The notes: generated from the sequence alone by a model not told the origin. Numbered from the stretch's first letter, positions 32,527-41,468 are shown. The stretch is DNA of 42,681 nucleotides from Granulosicoccaceae sp. 1_MG-2023 (GCA_030546905.1 JAUOPI010000029.1:1-42681), one strand, 5' to 3'. Translations and numbers: made by a program.

Positions 32527-33171
32527 ATGACCCAACCGGTTCTGCCGCACCGCGCGGCCCTTTTCTCGCTGATGGCCGCACATCTGGTCATTATTTCCGC
32601 CAGCAACTATCTGGTGCAGTTTCCCGTCGGGATCCTCGGCTTCCATACTACCTGGGGCGCCTTTACCTTCCCGCTGATCTTTCTGGCCACCGATCTGACC
32701 ACCCGACTGTTCGGCGCCGCCAGTGCCCGTCGCATCGTGCTCAGCAGCATGCTGCCGGCCCTGCTGGCCTCCTATCTTGTCTCAGTCCTGTTCTCCGGCG
32801 GACAATGGCAGGGGCTGGCCGGCCTGAACGAATTCAACGGTTTTGTCGCCAGGATCGCCCTGGCCAGCTTTGTTGCCTATGTGACCGGACAGCTGCTGGA
32901 TGTTCAGGTCTTCGCCCGCCTGCGCCGTATTTCCGCCTGGTGGGTCGCACCGACCGCCTCAACCGTCTTCGGCAGTCTGCTCGACACCTTTGTGTTCTTC
33001 GCCATTGCCTTCCATCAAAGCAGCGATGCCTTTATGGCGGCCAACTGGGTGGAGATCGCCACCCTCGACTATCTGTTCAAGCTGATCGTCAGTCTGGTGT
33101 TGCTGGTGCCGGCTTACGGGGCGCTGATGAGCGCCCTGCAGCGACGCTTTCCGGCCGCCGCGCCGGTCTAG
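32527..33171 (+). CDS. yhhQ: Queuosine precursor transporter (YhhQ family)
   Basis: Inner-membrane importer for preQ0/preQ1, the 7-deazaguanine precursors of queuosine in tRNA. The 214-aa protein has about six transmembrane helices and family signatures: SNYLVQFP, TWGAFTFPLIFLATDLTTRLFG near residues 38-60, SFVAYVTGQLLDVQVF, and SVFGSLLDTFVFFAIAF-like text. ATG 32527 has AAGG 7 nt upstream, inside the putative preQ1 aptamer. It is a single gene. Confidence 0.94.
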   Translation: MTQPVLPHRAALFSLMAAHLVIISASNYLVQFPVGILGFHTTWGAFTFPLIFLATDLTTRLFGAASARRIVLSSMLPALLASYLVSVLFSGGQWQGLAGLNEFNGFVARIALASFVAYVTGQLLDVQVFARLRRISAWWVAPTASTVFGSLLDTFVFFAIAFHQSSDAFMAANWVEIATLDYLFKLIVSLVLLVPAYGALMSALQRRFPAAAPV

Positions 33172-33320
33172 CGCGGCAACGCCTCCGGCCGGCCGGCGCA
33201 AACTGTGCGCTGGTCGGCAGATTTCCGGCTGGCCCTGAAGCCGCAGGCGCCTGAAGCCGACATGTTCTCCATAGCCCGACCCGACAGCGCAGGAAGCGCC
33301 GTTGTGGTTGTAGGACAGCG

Positions 33321-33343
33321 CCGGGAACTCCCGGTAACGGGAG
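33321..33343 (+). promoter_or_regulatory. Mutually exclusive hairpins over the protease ribosome-binding site
   Basis: CTCCCG (33328-33333) can pair with CGGGAG (33338-33343) across a GTAA (GNRA-type) tetraloop, hiding the GGGAG Shine-Dalgarno of the next gene. Alternatively CCGGG (33321-33325) pairs with CCCGG (33330-33334), which frees it. Both folds use the same central CCCGG. The layout suggests translational control such as a thermosensor or switch; this is inference. Confidence 0.55.
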
Positions 33344-33353
33344 AACCCAATCT

Positions 33354-34571
33354 ATGCGAAGCCTGCCTCTTATGCTTGCCGTGCTGCTCTCTGCCTGCAG
33401 CAGCACAGCACCGCATCCGGTGACAGAAGACATCAGCCATGCCCGAGCAGCCCGACCGGCCGGCGCGGCGCATGTGCAGATTTACGTACCGGGCGAGATC
33501 CGCGATGAGCACTTCACACTGGAATTTGAGAACGGCGCGAATGTGACCCTCGAACCCGGCCGTGACCTGCAGGATGCGGCCAGGGACGTGGGCACGCAGT
33601 ATTTTGCCAGCAGCGGCGACCTTGATCTGAACAGCCCCACCGACTTTATCCTCAAGCTCAGTGGCGAGTCGTTTATGGCCTACGACGACGTGACTCAGTT
33701 CAAGGGTGTACTGACGGCCACCCTGCTGCGCCCGGACGGCACGGTAGAGGACAAGGGCAAGGTTATCCGCCTCGACAGCGCGGAACAGATCGGCGAACAC
33801 GCCTTTTACGAAGTCTATGCTGACGCGGTGTCCACCTATCTGACCCGGCTCGCCGACGAGAAACCCTGGCTGCTGGCCAGCTCTCAACCGCTTCAGCCGG
33901 ATGCAGGCGCGCTGGTCCTGGCCGGCGCACTGGAGCTGAATGCCACCGGCACCGGTTTTTTCATTAACGATCAGGGCAATGTGATCACCAACCAGCATGT
34001 GGTTGAGCAATGTCTGGCCGTGACCGTGGCAGTCGACGGCGAAACCCTGCTGACCGATCTGATGATCAGTGACGCGGACCATGATATTGCCGTGCTGTCG
34101 ACCCACAGCCGCCGCGAACACTACGCACGCTTCAATGACAGCCCCCGCGGCGAACGGCTGGGCGAAGAAGTCATGGCGCTCGGCTACCCGCTGTACGGCG
34201 TACTCAGTTCCTCGATTAACCTGACCACCGGCAATATCAGCTCCCTGCTCGGCGTGCAGGACGACGACAATGTCTATCAGATTACCGCGCCGATTCAGGC
34301 CGGTAACAGCGGCGGCCCGCTGCTCAATCAGCGCGGCCTGGTGGCCGGCATGGTGCAGAGCAAGCTCAACGCGCTGGAAGTCTCACGCTACACCGGCGAT
34401 CTGGCGCAGAACGTCAACTTTGCAATCAAGTCCGACCGGGTCAAATCCTTCCTCACGCAGGAACATATCGACTTTTACACCGGCCATTACGACTCTGCGA
34501 TCACGCGCAGCACCGCCGATCTGGCCGAAGAAGCGCGCAGCTACACCGTGCAGATCAAATGTCACGGCTAG
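33354..34571 (+). CDS. Trypsin-like serine protease lipoprotein
   Basis: A 405-aa envelope protein. The lipobox LLSAC with C15 predicts lipidation. Residues about 30-180 form a domain I do not recognise. The C-terminal half is an S1C/DegP-like protease core: H215 (ITNQHVV), D244 (DADHDIAVL) and S319 (QAGNSGGPL), with the full triad intact. There is no PDZ domain. It probably acts in the periplasm, anchored to a membrane; quality control fits with the Cpx genes in the window but is not shown. GGGAG lies 10 nt before the ATG and can be masked by a hairpin. Its stop overlaps that of the convergent ABC-like gene at a CTAG. Confidence 0.88.
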   Translation: MRSLPLMLAVLLSACSSTAPHPVTEDISHARAARPAGAAHVQIYVPGEIRDEHFTLEFENGANVTLEPGRDLQDAARDVGTQYFASSGDLDLNSPTDFILKLSGESFMAYDDVTQFKGVLTATLLRPDGTVEDKGKVIRLDSAEQIGEHAFYEVYADAVSTYLTRLADEKPWLLASSQPLQPDAGALVLAGALELNATGTGFFINDQGNVITNQHVVEQCLAVTVAVDGETLLTDLMISDADHDIAVLSTHSRREHYARFNDSPRGERLGEEVMALGYPLYGVLSSSINLTTGNISSLLGVQDDDNVYQITAPIQAGNSGGPLLNQRGLVAGMVQSKLNALEVSRYTGDLAQNVNFAIKSDRVKSFLTQEHIDFYTGHYDSAITRSTADLAEEARSYTVQIKCHG

Positions 34572-35194
34572 GGCCGCGACAACGGTTCTAAGCTCACCTT
34601 TATCCGGCTGATACCGGCCGGCGGACGCGCGCTGCCGCCGAAGATCATCGCCACGCCCCGCCCGGCCAGCTCCCGCGCCAGCGTCTGCGGCAGCGCCCCG
34701 GCGGCCATCAGCAACAGACGCAAAGGCCTGACCAGCACCCTCGCCAGGGCCAGCTCGGCATGGACCCGGCGCGGCAATGCCTCACCGTCAAGCCCGGCTA
34801 GAGCGGCCAGCGCAGGCAGCCGCTGCAAAACCTCAGCGACCTCAAAAGCCGCACCGGCCCCCGCCGACAAATCCAGATTCTGGCGCACGCTCAGCCCTGC
34901 GATCGGTGGCGGCGAAGCGGCCACCAGTTGCACGCCGCAGCGCGAGTAATCAAACGCCGACAGGCCCAGCATATCGCGCCCGTCCAGCGCCAGGCGCGCC
35001 GCCTGATGCAGGCACGGCCGGCGCCTTCCGGCAAGCAGCTCCAGACAAACGCGCTCGCTGTGTTTGCTGGCCGCCTGTAGCTGCAGAGATTCGCCGGCCG
35101 CCAACTCAACAGTGAGCGCCTCGCCGCCTTCATCCGCGCACAGTCCCTCGCATCGCAACACCGGCGTACCCGCTGGGCTGTGTGGAAAATCCAT
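34568..35194 (-). CDS. ABC ATPase-like protein lacking catalytic motifs
   Basis: A 208-aa intact reading frame with the sequence rhythm of an ABC nucleotide-binding domain but no working motifs. The Walker A region (about 35-56) keeps GESLQLQ and LELLAG but has AASKHSER in place of GxSGxGKST. The Q-loop stretch keeps PPIAGLSVRQNL (96-107) without the Gln. The signature reads LPRRV (140-144), followed by the expected ALARVLVRPLRLLL. Walker B ends in MAAGA instead of DEPT. It cannot be a normal ATPase. It is either a pseudo-ATPase with a structural or regulatory role, or a decaying gene that still lacks stops. No permease is adjacent; upstream AAGG is a poor ribosome-binding site. Confidence 0.7.
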   Translation of the reverse strand: MDFPHSPAGTPVLRCEGLCADEGGEALTVELAAGESLQLQAASKHSERVCLELLAGRRRPCLHQAARLALDGRDMLGLSAFDYSRCGVQLVAASPPPIAGLSVRQNLDLSAGAGAAFEVAEVLQRLPALAALAGLDGEALPRRVHAELALARVLVRPLRLLLMAAGALPQTLARELAGRGVAMIFGGSARPPAGISRIKVSLEPLSRP

Positions 35195-35540
35195 GGCAGT
35201 AAAAAGACCTTGTCGGGAACGGAGAAAAACGGATCACATCTGACGCGATCTGATTCTGCGTCAGCCTCTGTAATTCCGGATAATGGTCAGTATGCGTTGC
35301 CGGAGCGGCTGCCGGACATTGGCGGAAAGTCTAAAAATGGCAGCGCCACAGGCCCTGCCTGCGCCTGAGTGCCCGGGCTGACGGCGGGCTGCGGACCGGG
35401 CTGCCTGATACGCCTCGCAGGTTAAGCCTGCGAGGCCAGGTGGATGACCTTGCAGCGACATCGAACTTTAGTCGAATATCGTGATACCATTATGCACCGG
35501 TAATCAGACGCCCTGCGTGTTATCTGGATCAATCATACCT
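35195..35540. other. Intergenic region upstream of crbR
   Basis: A 346-bp gap between the divergent ABC-like gene and crbR. The clear feature is a perfect 25-bp inverted repeat at 35412-35436; no convincing promoter or gene was found. Confidence 0.5.
35412..35436. repeat. Perfect 10-bp inverted repeat upstream of crbR
   Basis: GCCTCGCAGG (35412-35421) and CCTGCGAGGC (35427-35436) around TTAAG, 105-129 bp before the crbR start. No T-tract follows, which makes an operator or leader hairpin more likely than a terminator. Confidence 0.65.
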
Positions 35541-36206
35541 ATGTACACCGCAAAAAAGCTGATCATTGCAGACGACCATCCCCTCTTCAGGGAAGCGCTT
35601 AAACACGGTATTTCCGGCGCGCTCGGCAATCCGGAGATTGTCTTCTGCGGCTCGTTCAAGGAACTGCAGAAAGCCATTCATCACCATGGTGATGCCGACC
35701 TGATTCTGCTTGATCTGCATATGCCGGGCGCGGTGGGATTCTCGGCCCTGCATTTTCTCTGCATCCGCTGTCTGGACGTGCCGGTGGCCATTATTTCGGC
35801 CAACGAAGAGCCCGATATCATCGCCCGCGCCGTCGAATACGGCGCCTCCGGCTTTATCCCAAAATCCTCGGAAATCGCCCAGATCGTGCAGGCAATTCAG
35901 TCGATTCTGCAGGGTAATGTCTGGCTGCCGCAGGACGTAAAAAGCCAGATCGAAGAAGCGCGCAGCCGTTCGGCGGAATTCACCGAAAAACTCGCCACCC
36001 TTACACCGAGTCAGTTCCGTGTCCTGATGATGCTGGTGGACGGACGCAAGAACAAAGAAATCGCCGATGAGGTCTGCGTCACCGAAGCGACCATCAAGGC
36101 CCATCTGACGGAAATCTTCCGCAAGCTCGGCGTCAGCAACCGCACTCAGGCAGCCATGCTGGCGGCCAATCATCTTGAGGTCGAAGACCCCAACCACATG
36201 AGCTGA
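35541..36206 (+). CDS. crbR: LuxR-family response regulator (CrbR/ErdR-like)
   Basis: A 221-aa regulator: receiver domain with DDH (11-13), phospho-acceptor D58 in LLDLHMPG and Lys in FIPKSS, then a LuxR HTH (LTPSQFRVLMMLVDGRKNKEIADE, TIKAHLTEIFRKLGVSNRTQA). It resembles CrbR of Vibrio and ErdR/AgmR-type regulators of Pseudomonas, which activate acetyl-CoA synthetase and acetate use. The large symporter-kinase converging on it is the expected partner. I choose ATG 35541; the frame opens at 35481, but those residues are not conserved in character. The target acs gene is not in the window. Confidence 0.88.
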   Translation: MYTAKKLIIADDHPLFREALKHGISGALGNPEIVFCGSFKELQKAIHHHGDADLILLDLHMPGAVGFSALHFLCIRCLDVPVAIISANEEPDIIARAVEYGASGFIPKSSEIAQIVQAIQSILQGNVWLPQDVKSQIEEARSRSAEFTEKLATLTPSQFRVLMMLVDGRKNKEIADEVCVTEATIKAHLTEIFRKLGVSNRTQAAMLAANHLEVEDPNHMS

Positions 36207-36227
36207 GCGCAGGCGCCGGCCGCCGCC

Positions 36228-39200
36228 TCAGGGCGGACATTTGAGCAAGCGCGTCATCATATTGCGCAGGCGGGCCGGATTAACCGGCTTGGTCAAATGC
36301 GTATAACCGCGCCCGGCCGCCAACTCACGCAACTCCCCGCCGCCTTCGGCGGTCACCAGAATACCGGGCAGCCCGGCCCCCAGCTTCCCGCGCAGTGAAT
36401 CCATCACATCAAGGCCGTTCTCGTCATTGTCCAGATGATAGTCGACCAACAGAATATCCGGCCGGTATTGATACTCGGAGATATCAAACAAGGCCGCCTG
36501 CAGGCTGCCCGCGCAGTGCACCTGACAGCCCCAGCCGCCGAGCAAGGCAGACATCGCGTCGAGAATATCGTTTTCATTATCGATACACAGCACCCGCCGC
36601 CCGGTCAGCGGCGTGTCGATCTGACTGACCACCGGCTGCGGCGCCGGGCGCGGCGCTGCCGTGGCCTGCGCGGCCGTGCTGCGGCTGGCCACCGGTACGC
36701 AAATACTGAACACACTGCCCTTACCCGGCGCCGAGCGCACATTGATCGGCGCGTCCAGCATGCGGCTGATCCGCTGCACAATCGATAAACCAAGCCCGAC
36801 ACCTTTGTTCTGGTCATCAAGCTGGTTATCCAGACGCTTGAACTCCTCAAAGATCTCCTGCAATTCCGCTTCGCGCATGCCGACGCCGGTGTCGTAGACC
36901 GCAATCTCCAACAACTGCTGCGTCCCCTTATGACGGCGCCGGCAACCGAGTGTTACGCGACCGCCGCGGCGGGTGTAGCGCAAGGCGTTGGAGAGGAAAT
37001 TCTGCAACACCCGGCGCAGCTGATGCCGGTCGGACTCGACCAGCAAGGCACAAGGCAGCGAATGCAGGGTGATGCTTTTATCCGCCGCGATGACGGAGAA
37101 CTCATTGCTCAGCGTCTCCAGCACCTCATTGACCGGAAATACGCTGATATCGAGCTTCACCGCGCCGGAATCGAGCTTGGAAATATCCAACAGGGTATGG
37201 ATGATTTCCTCGGCGGATTTAAGCGAGCTGTTGATCCGGTCGGTCAGCCCCTGCTCGTCGTCAATCTGCTGTTTCAGCGCCGACGTGAACAGACGCGCAG
37301 CGTTCAGCGGTTGCATCACATCGTGATTGACCGCCGCCAGAAAGCGCGTCTTGCTTTCATTGGCCTGCGCCAGCTCTTCGTTGACCTTCTTAAGCTCGCG
37401 GGTGCGGCCTTCGACAATCTGCTCCAGATTTTCGTTAATTTCGCGCAGCTTCTGCTCGTTGTGTTTGTGCTCGGTAATATCGGTAAAACTGGTGACGAAA
37501 CCACCGCCGGGCATGGGCCGCCCGCGGATCTGCATCACCGTGCCGTCGTCACGGTAACGCTGAAACGCGTGTTCCGTGCCGGCTCGCATATAGCGCAGAC
37601 GCTTGGCCACATGCTCCTCGATCTCGCCCGGCCCGCACTCACCGCGCTCGGCGTTGTAGCGGATCACATCGGCGATCGGCTTGCCGACATGGATAAACCC
37701 CTTGGGATAGTCGTAAAACTCCAGATAACGGCTGTTCCAGGCGACGATATTGAGGTTCTCGTCGACCACGCTGATGCCCTGATCAATGTGTTCGATGGTG
37801 TGGGTCAGCAGCTCCTGACTGAAATGCAGCGCCTGCGAGGCCTCATCGACAATGCTGAAGACGTCCTCGATGGGCAGGTCTTTTTTCTTCTTCAGTACGG
37901 TGGAAATAATCAAGCGCGCCGAGGACGCACCTATGGCCCCGGCCAGCAGGCGTTCGGTAAAGGCGATAAGCTCGGCATCGGCTTTTTCGCTGGCGTTGAG
38001 CTGCCCGCGCGTACGCCTCGCGTAGTCGGCAAATGCCCGCTCGGTGGTCGCCTCGCCGATAAACTTTCCGGCCAACACGCGCAGCTCGCCGACCGCCACC
38101 GAGCTCCACCAGGGCAAACCGTCGCCGGCATTATCCGACACCGCCGTGTGGGTGAAGTTGGCCGACTGTATGCGCTCGAGCAGGCCCGGTTTGCTGTTCA
38201 GCGAGAACCACACATAACAGAGCACATTCACCGACAGACTCCAGAACACGCCGTGCAGGATGGGGTCCGACATATCCAGACCAAACAGCGCGTACGGACG
38301 CAGCCAGCCGATGCCGAACGGCCCCTGCTGCACCAGCGTTTCGGTAATAAAGGCAAAGCCGCCCAGAGTCGGCAAAAACAGCGTGTAGAACCACAGCAGT
38401 GAACCGGAAATCAGCCCCGCGAACGCGCCGCGTCTTGAGCCGTGTTTCCAGAACACACCGCCGACAATCGCCGGGGCGAATTGCACCACCGCACCGAAGG
38501 ACAACAGGCCGATCGACGCCAGCGCATCAAGATCGTCAATGTACTGGTAGTAGGCATAGCCGAGCGCGAGTATGCCGACGATGGCCAGACGCCGGATCAA
38601 CAGCAGCAAGCCGGTCACATCACGGCGGGCCTTGAGCCGGAACACCGGAATCTTGAACAACACCGGCATCACGATATCGTTACAGACCATGGTGCTCAGG
38701 GAGATCACGGCCATAATGATCATGCTTGAGGCGGCGGAAAAACCACCGATAAACGCCAGCAAGGCCAGCGCATCGTTGCCGACCCACAGCGGCAGGGTCA
38801 GGACAAACATATCCGGCGCCACATTCTGCCCTTCGAACAACACCGAGCCGGCCAGTGTAATCGGCACCGCCACCAGACTGGTGATCAGCAGATAAGCCGG
38901 AAACACCCAGCGCATCAGGCGCAGATTATTCAGCGAGCCGACCTCGACAAAGGTCACGTGGAACTGCCGCGGCAAACAGAAGGTGGCGGCCACCGCGAGT
39001 AAGGCGTTGACCAGAAACGTCGGTTGCAGGATATCCTCGCGCAGCGACGGCGGCAGCAGCAGGCTGTTAAGCAAGGGCTGCTCTGCGGCCCGCCGCGACA
39101 GATCATCGGGTCCGTTGAACAAAAAGAACACCGCGAACAGACAGACCGAGATCAGCGCGATCAGCTTGACCACCGACTCAAACGCCACCGCCAGGATAAT

Positions 39201-39782
39201 GCCCTCGTGGTGTTCCGAGGCATTGACGTGTCGGGTACCGAAAAGAATGCTGAACAACGCCATGATCGCCGCCACGATCAGGCCGGTATCACTCCAGATA
39301 CTCTGCACCGGTACCGGCACATCACGGAACACATTCTGCGTTGCCAGCACATCGTAGCTCTGCGCCACGGCTTTGAGCTGCAGGGCGATATAGGGGACGA
39401 TGCCGAGAATCGCCACGATCGTCACCAGCACCGCCAGTGTCTGCGCCTTGCCGTAGCGTGAGGCGATAAAATCCGCGATGGTGGTGATGTTGTGCTGCAG
39501 GCAAATGACCGCCAGCTTACGAAAGAAAGCCATGCCCAGCAGAACGAACACAATCGGCCCGAAATAGATCGCGAAAAAGACCCAGCCATCGGTCGCGGCA
39601 CTGCCGACTGCGCCGTAAAACGTCCAGGACGTGCAGTACACCGCCAGCGACAGGGAGTAGATCCAGGCCCGGTTGCCGATGGGACGGTTTTCGCGGACGC
39701 GCTTATCCCCGAAATGGGCGATAAAGAAAAGAACCCCCATGTAGGCCAGCGAGGCTGACACCAGAATCCAGGGCTGAAGCAT
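36228..39782 (-). CDS. crbS: SSS-domain hybrid sensor histidine kinase (CrbS/MxtR-like)
   Basis: An 1184-aa membrane sensor. Residues about 1-525 are a sodium:solute symporter-like domain with about 13 helices. About 570-650 is a STAC-type linker (ADAELIAFTERLLAGAIGASSARLI), about 655-775 a PAS domain (HIDQGISVVDENLNIVAWN), then a coiled coil. The HisKA domain has H820 in NHDVMQPLNAARLF, the HATPase domain has GVGLGLSIV, and the C-terminal receiver has D1114 in LLVDYHLD. This order is that of CrbS (Vibrio) and MxtR (Pseudomonas), which control acetate metabolism with a LuxR-type partner. A large hairpin with a T-tract lies 15-60 nt before the start codon. Confidence 0.93.
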   Translation of the reverse strand: MLQPWILVSASLAYMGVLFFIAHFGDKRVRENRPIGNRAWIYSLSLAVYCTSWTFYGAVGSAATDGWVFFAIYFGPIVFVLLGMAFFRKLAVICLQHNITTIADFIASRYGKAQTLAVLVTIVAILGIVPYIALQLKAVAQSYDVLATQNVFRDVPVPVQSIWSDTGLIVAAIMALFSILFGTRHVNASEHHEGIILAVAFESVVKLIALISVCLFAVFFLFNGPDDLSRRAAEQPLLNSLLLPPSLREDILQPTFLVNALLAVAATFCLPRQFHVTFVEVGSLNNLRLMRWVFPAYLLITSLVAVPITLAGSVLFEGQNVAPDMFVLTLPLWVGNDALALLAFIGGFSAASSMIIMAVISLSTMVCNDIVMPVLFKIPVFRLKARRDVTGLLLLIRRLAIVGILALGYAYYQYIDDLDALASIGLLSFGAVVQFAPAIVGGVFWKHGSRRGAFAGLISGSLLWFYTLFLPTLGGFAFITETLVQQGPFGIGWLRPYALFGLDMSDPILHGVFWSLSVNVLCYVWFSLNSKPGLLERIQSANFTHTAVSDNAGDGLPWWSSVAVGELRVLAGKFIGEATTERAFADYARRTRGQLNASEKADAELIAFTERLLAGAIGASSARLIISTVLKKKKDLPIEDVFSIVDEASQALHFSQELLTHTIEHIDQGISVVDENLNIVAWNSRYLEFYDYPKGFIHVGKPIADVIRYNAERGECGPGEIEEHVAKRLRYMRAGTEHAFQRYRDDGTVMQIRGRPMPGGGFVTSFTDITEHKHNEQKLREINENLEQIVEGRTRELKKVNEELAQANESKTRFLAAVNHDVMQPLNAARLFTSALKQQIDDEQGLTDRINSSLKSAEEIIHTLLDISKLDSGAVKLDISVFPVNEVLETLSNEFSVIAADKSITLHSLPCALLVESDRHQLRRVLQNFLSNALRYTRRGGRVTLGCRRRHKGTQQLLEIAVYDTGVGMREAELQEIFEEFKRLDNQLDDQNKGVGLGLSIVQRISRMLDAPINVRSAPGKGSVFSICVPVASRSTAAQATAAPRPAPQPVVSQIDTPLTGRRVLCIDNENDILDAMSALLGGWGCQVHCAGSLQAALFDISEYQYRPDILLVDYHLDNDENGLDVMDSLRGKLGAGLPGILVTAEGGGELRELAAGRGYTHLTKPVNPARLRNMMTRLLKCPP

Positions 39783-39796
39783 GTCCGGCGCTCATC

Positions 39797-39842
39797 AAAA
39801 ATGGCTCAACAGTGTAACGCGTTGACGCGTCACTGTTGAGCC
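39797..39842 (-). terminator. Large hairpin with T-tract just before crbS
   Basis: On the minus strand, GGCTCAACAGTG pairs with CACTGTTGAGCC (12 bp). An inner ACGCG/CGCGT stem sits behind a 2-nt bulge, and TTTTT follows at 39797-39801. It lies after the RluA-family stop and only 15 nt before the crbS ATG. It may terminate the upstream transcript, attenuate crbS, or act as a dyad operator. Confidence 0.75.
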
Positions 39843-39857
39843 CCGCCCGTGCGCCGC

Positions 39858-41468
39858 TCAGAATGGCGTCGCGGCGCTGAAACACAACGCCCGCCCGTCC
39901 TGCGGATGGCGGATACGCAGCTCGCAGGCGTGCAGATGCAAACGCAGATCGGTGTTCAGTCCGTAGAGCTCATCACCGAGAATCGGCAAGCCCAGCCCGC
40001 GCGGATGGGCCGCGTGCAGACGCAGTTGGTGAGTGCGCCCGGTATGCGGAAAAAACGCCACCCGGCTGCGGCCGTTCTCCAGCGCCAGACGCTGCCAGCG
40101 CGTCAGCGCCGCCTTGCCGTGCTGATCGCAGACCACTTGCCGCGGGCGGTCGGCAAAGTCGGTACGCAGCGGCAGACTGATCTCGCCCTGAGCCTGGCGC
40201 AGCGTGCCGTCCAGAATCGCTTCATAACGTTTGCTGACCTGGCGCGCACTGAATTGCTTTTGCAGATGCACAAACGCACCGAGGGATTTGGCCAGTAACA
40301 TCACCCCGGAGGTCGACATATCCAGCCGGTGCACGGCCATTATCTCAGTCCCGCTGCCATAGCGCGCCTGCAAGCGCGTGACCACGCTGTCGCTGGTGCG
40401 CTTGCCCGGCACGGACAACATGCCGGACGGCTTGTCGGCCACCACAATCGTCTCGTCTTCGTAAATCACCACCGGCTCTGAGGCATCGAAGTACAACGCC
40501 ATTCTGGGCATGGGTTCGGTCTCCACCCCGCTCAGCTGCGCCGGCAACAGCGGCCCACAACGACCGCGGCAGGCCGGGTAAAAACGCCCGTGATGACGCA
40601 CTTCAGCCGCCGGCGACGCCCCCCACCAGAAAGACGCCATGGCCAGCGGCTGCCAGCGCCGTGTGGCCGCGTAGTGCAACAACCGCGGTTCGGCACAATC
40701 TCCGCTGCCCGGCAGTGGCTGGGATGGCCGGTAAAGCGCCCGCAGCGACGGCTGCCCGCCCCGGAAATCACGCAGCCGGTAGTGATCGAAACACTGCCGG
40801 TCCCTGAGCGCCAGACGCCGGCGCCGCGCGGTTTGCAGCGCCTCAAGACGACGCTCGCAGTCAGCCAGCGCAGCCTGCGGTGCGGCCAGCTGCGCCTGCC
40901 CTTCGCGGCGGCATTGACGGATGGCCTCACGCTCTGCCCGGCTGGCCCGGTTAAGCGCCGCTTCAGCGGCCTTGTCACCCTCCGCCAAGGCCTGTGCACG
41001 GGCGGCTTTGCGGGCGATGCGATTGCGCTCACGGGCCGTCTGCAAGCGCTGCAGATCAGCCTCCAGCAGCGTTTCCAGCCGGGCGATTTGCTGCAGGAGA
41101 CCACGGTAGGCAGCGCTTTCGCGCTCGGCACTGATCTGCGCATCAATGACGGCAATGTCCTCAGCGGCGGCCACCTCGCTCGCCTGTCGCGCGTCGCTGT
41201 CGTCGATCGGTGGTACAAAACCGTCCGCGCCGGCCGGTATTTCCCCGCTCAGCCCCGCCAGCCAGCCCAATTGCCCGGCCCCGTCACGCACCACCAACAC
41301 GGCGGCCATACGCCCGCACACATCGGCCTCCGGCAGTCGCCCCTGCAGTTGTTGCATCAGCAGTTGCGCGGCATGGCGTGCCAGCGGATGAGGGCTGTTG
41401 GAAAACGGGCTGGGAAAGACCGCCGGCGCCGCCGGTACGGCACTCAGGTCGGCAAATCGTTGCAACAT
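39858..41468 (-). CDS. RluA-family pseudouridine synthase with long N-terminal extension
   Basis: rRNA- or tRNA-modifying pseudouridine synthase. The catalytic domain (about 320-536) has HRLDMSTSGV with catalytic D383, and the late GRTHQLRLHAAH motif. The first about 310 residues include an Arg/Ala-rich coiled coil (about 130-235) and a CRGRC-containing segment (FYPACRGRCGPLL). This long form is a known subfamily in marine gammaproteobacteria. No clear ribosome-binding site precedes ATG 41468. The target uridine is unknown. Confidence 0.9.
   Translation of the reverse strand: MLQRFADLSAVPAAPAVFPSPFSNSPHPLARHAAQLLMQQLQGRLPEADVCGRMAAVLVVRDGAGQLGWLAGLSGEIPAGADGFVPPIDDSDARQASEVAAAEDIAVIDAQISAERESAAYRGLLQQIARLETLLEADLQRLQTARERNRIARKAARAQALAEGDKAAEAALNRASRAEREAIRQCRREGQAQLAAPQAALADCERRLEALQTARRRRLALRDRQCFDHYRLRDFRGGQPSLRALYRPSQPLPGSGDCAEPRLLHYAATRRWQPLAMASFWWGASPAAEVRHHGRFYPACRGRCGPLLPAQLSGVETEPMPRMALYFDASEPVVIYEDETIVVADKPSGMLSVPGKRTSDSVVTRLQARYGSGTEIMAVHRLDMSTSGVMLLAKSLGAFVHLQKQFSARQVSKRYEAILDGTLRQAQGEISLPLRTDFADRPRQVVCDQHGKAALTRWQRLALENGRSRVAFFPHTGRTHQLRLHAAHPRGLGLPILGDELYGLNTDLRLHLHACELRIRHPQDGRALCFSAATPF

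Noticed and set aside
36930-38402. 490-codon open frame on the plus strand
   Set aside because: Antisense to the kinase half of crbS and without protein features.
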